Assembly (NCBI GenBank): GCA_002049455.2
Contig: KV918845.1
Location: forward strand, 62,001 to 126,000
DNA length: 64,000 bases
Origin: Porphyra umbilicalis
Lineage: Eukaryota; Rhodophyta; Bangiophyceae; Bangiales; Bangiaceae
Reading direction: 5' to 3'
A program made the translations under genes and the position numbers. The notes below the pieces were generated by a model. That model had not been told where the DNA came from. It did not search any database and saw only the letters and a list, made by a program, of their open reading frames with translations. This document shows, piece by piece, positions 62,001 through 64,000 of this stretch. The first letter of the stretch is position 1. Every line of letters starts with the position of its first letter.

Positions 62001-63776
62001 CCTGGCGTTTGCCATGCCCAAGCAGGAGCCGGGGCGGCCGCCCGTGCACCGCCGCCCGACGGTGGAGGGGCAGGAGGCCGGTGCGCTCACGCGGGGGGGA
62101 TCTGTCGGGCCCCCCGCCGCGTGGGGCGGCCCGGCCGAGCCGCCGTCAGGTCGGGACGGGGGCTACCCGGGCCCCGACCGGGAGTGGGAGTTGGAGCGGG
62201 AGCGGGAGCGAGAGCGGTATCGCGACCGCAGCAGCGACCATGACCGGAACCGCGACCGCGACCACGACCGGGAGCGGGATCGACTGCGGGAGCGGGAGCG
62301 GGACCGCGATCGCGACCGGGAGCGGGACCGAGAACGGGAGCGGGAGCGGGAGCGGGATCGAGACCGGGGCCGGGAGCACGGGCGCGAGCACGACCGGGAT
62401 CGGGAGCGGGAGCGGGAGCGGGACCACGACCCGTACCGTTCCCGGGAGCGGGAGCGCAGCAGTCGAGACCCCCGTCGGTCCCGGGAGCGCGACGGGGACA
62501 GTCGGGGGAGCCGGGAGTACGACGGGGGCGGGCGGGACCCGCGGCGGCGAGACGGCAGCGGCCGGCTCGCCGAGTCGGAGCGCGACTGGGCGGGGCGCGA
62601 CCCCCGGTCGGCGGCGGCCGGTGGGGGTGGCGGCTACGACCGTGGCCACCGGTATGACGGGGTCGACGAGCGTGGGCGGGGGGGGCGCTACGGCGCGATG
62701 GACGGGTATGGCAGCGCCGCCGCGGCTTACGGTGGGGGTGCCTACGGCGCCGCCGCGGATGGGGGCTATGGCGCCGCCGTGGGCAGGGGGTATGGCGGGT
62801 ACGGCGACGGCGGTGGCGGCTATGGTGACTATGGCGCCACGGGCTATGGCAGCCACGAGGGCGGCGACCGAGGGAGGTACGGCGGCGGGCGGGACCGGTC
62901 TCCCGGCTACGACCCGGAACGCCGCGGCGGCACCGCCGCCGTCGCCGGACCGCGGTACAAGCGCCCCCGGTGGGCCCCGTCTGGGAGTGCCGACGCGTAT
63001 GGCGCCGGCGGCAGCGACGGGTATGGCGGCGGCGGGGGCGGGTGGCCGCCGGCCGCCACGCCATCGGCGGAGCGCCCCGCGTCCTACTCCCCCGCTGCGG
63101 CGGGGGGCCACCACCCCGACGTGCAGGGCTACTCGCCGGCGCACGGGGCGGGCGCGCCGGCGGCGGGTGCGGCCGGCGGCTATGGCCCGTATGGGGGCTA
63201 CGGGGCGCCCGCCGACGCGGCCGGCGGCGGCGGCAGCGGCGCCTACGCGGCACCCGCCGCGGCCGCCTGGGGCGCCGCCACCACGTCGGCCGTGCCGCCG
63301 CACCACGGCCACGCGGGCGTGGCCTACCCCCCCCCGCAAGCGGGCGTGCCGTCGAGCGCCTATGGCGGGGCGGGCTGGGGCGGTCCCGCCGCGGCCGCGG
63401 CGGCGCCCGCCGCAGCGCCGGCGGCGGGGGGCCCGCTGGCGGGCCTCGCGCCCGCCCAAGCGAGCCTCCTCGCCGCCGCCCTCGGGCAGCTGGCGGGGGT
63501 GCCCGCGGGGGGCGCCCCCGCCGCCGCCGCGCCGGCGGCGGTGCTCGGGCAGCTCCTCGCCCAGTTACAAACGTCGATTGGGGCGGCGACGGCGGCGGCG
63601 GCGGGGGGGGCGACGCCGGTGGGGGGGGGGGGGGGGGGGGGACCGCCGCCGCGCCGGCAGACGGAGGGGCGACGGCAAGCGCCGCCGCGCCCGCCCCGGC
63701 GAACGCCGACGCGCTCGCCGCCCTCGGGCAGCTGGCGTACGACCAGGTGCAGGCGGGGCAGCGGCCGCAGCGGTGA
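58923..63776 (+). CDS. C2H2 – tandem integrase-type HHCC – S1 RNA-binding – RD/RE-rich protein
   Basis: ATG 58923 (MDSPPPPLAAPPSPPPP); TGA 63774-63776. A long Pro/Ala/Gly N-terminus is followed by a U1-like C2H2 finger at about 60303-60371 (CTLCG...DHYGSRKH, C-x2-C-x12-H-x5-H). Then come two modules with identical HX3HX29CX2C spacing: HGTFH...CVAC (about 60690-60800) and HEWAH...CTGC (about 61098-61210). Each is preceded by an R-(F/Y)-RWD strand as in integrase N-terminal zinc domains. An acidic linker leads to an S1 domain (about 61800-62025: CVGQTYTGVIDAVVPYGAFV, LEGLLHISLM, VKRFMRGDFVEVVTIG). Arg/Glu/Asp repeats (62183-62470), Tyr/Gly-rich repeats (62630-62900) and a helical C-terminus (ALGQLAYDQVQAGQRPQR) follow. 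S1 and RD/RE tracts point to RNA processing. The frame changes at G-runs at 59828-59851 and 63621-63641. Confidence 0.72.
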
Positions 63777-64000
63777 GGGGGTAGGGGGTAGTTGCGTGGG
63801 GTGCCGGTGCTTTTTTTGTTGTCTGTGTTTGGAGTGGCCGCACAGCGCGCGCGTCCGTAAGGGGTGAGCGGGGGACAGGGGACCGTCACTGGGCGCGCTT
63901 GGTGGTTTTTTTTTTTTTTTGGCAGCGGCGGCGGCGGCGGCGGCGCGGGATTGAGTGGCGGCGGGGCGCCACGGTGCGCGCCGTCGGCGGGCGCCGGCTA
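63777..64000. other. 3' flank of the S1/HHCC gene
   Basis: Non-coding sequence with T runs at about 63811 and 63906-63920 and a GGC-repeat tract after it. It continues beyond the window. Confidence 0.5.

Noticed and set aside
58923-63776. Whether the HHCC-containing gene is part of a retroelement
   Set aside because: No reverse transcriptase, protease, DDE core or terminal repeats nearby, and it carries an S1 domain and host-style low-complexity tails.

Overview
The window looks like nuclear DNA of a eukaryotic alga, most plausibly a bangiophyte red alga of the Porphyra/Pyropia type. This is an inference. Gene-bearing stretches are extremely G+C rich. Proteins carry long Ala, Gly, Pro and Ser runs. 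Introns are few and have canonical GT-AG ends, and there are no bacterial operons or ribosome binding sites. The gene set (ELO elongase, complex I GRIM-19, M3 mitochondrial-type peptidase, Hint protein, LEA-like proteins, SR-rich protein) is eukaryotic. The more A+T-balanced islands are transposons and intergenic DNA.

Layout. 1-301: edge of a minus-strand gene. 1977-2831: ELO fatty-acid elongase (+). 3524-4420: LEA-like protein (-). 5687-6656: trypsin-fold protein lacking two catalytic residues (-). 7357-7592: MITE. 7868-8934: NDUFA13/GRIM-19 with two introns (+). 9283-12023: M3 mitochondrial-intermediate-peptidase-like enzyme (-). 13485-15178: probable plastid-targeted conserved protein (+). 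16049-24029: giant SR-rich low-complexity protein (-). 24418-24630: C-terminal remnant of an M13 peptidase.

From 25045 to 38192 lies a 13 kb transposon with a Tnp2/Plavaka-like multi-exon transposase, an 854-aa companion ORF and a small cysteine protein. A 2.4 kb TA-flanked element is nested inside it. A 1.1 kb inverted repeat (39583-40691) and a Hint-domain gene (40840-42528) follow. From 43931 to 49990 lies an apparently intact CACTA element, inserted into what looks like a host reading frame. From 50716 to 54850, TA-flanked MITEs sit back to back against an apparently intact PIF/Harbinger transposon.

The right end has a second LEA-like gene (56684-57383). It ends with a long host gene (58923-63776) that combines a C2H2 finger, two integrase-type HHCC zinc modules, an S1 RNA-binding domain and Arg/Asp/Glu- and Tyr/Gly-rich tails.

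Host reading frames repeatedly change exactly at long G or C homopolymers. In GRIM-19 one extra G restores a 139-residue protein of normal family length. Assembly error in homopolymers is therefore the likeliest cause of these jumps. The host genes look like unrelated neighbours rather than a pathway; the functional pairs are the two-gene sets inside the transposons.
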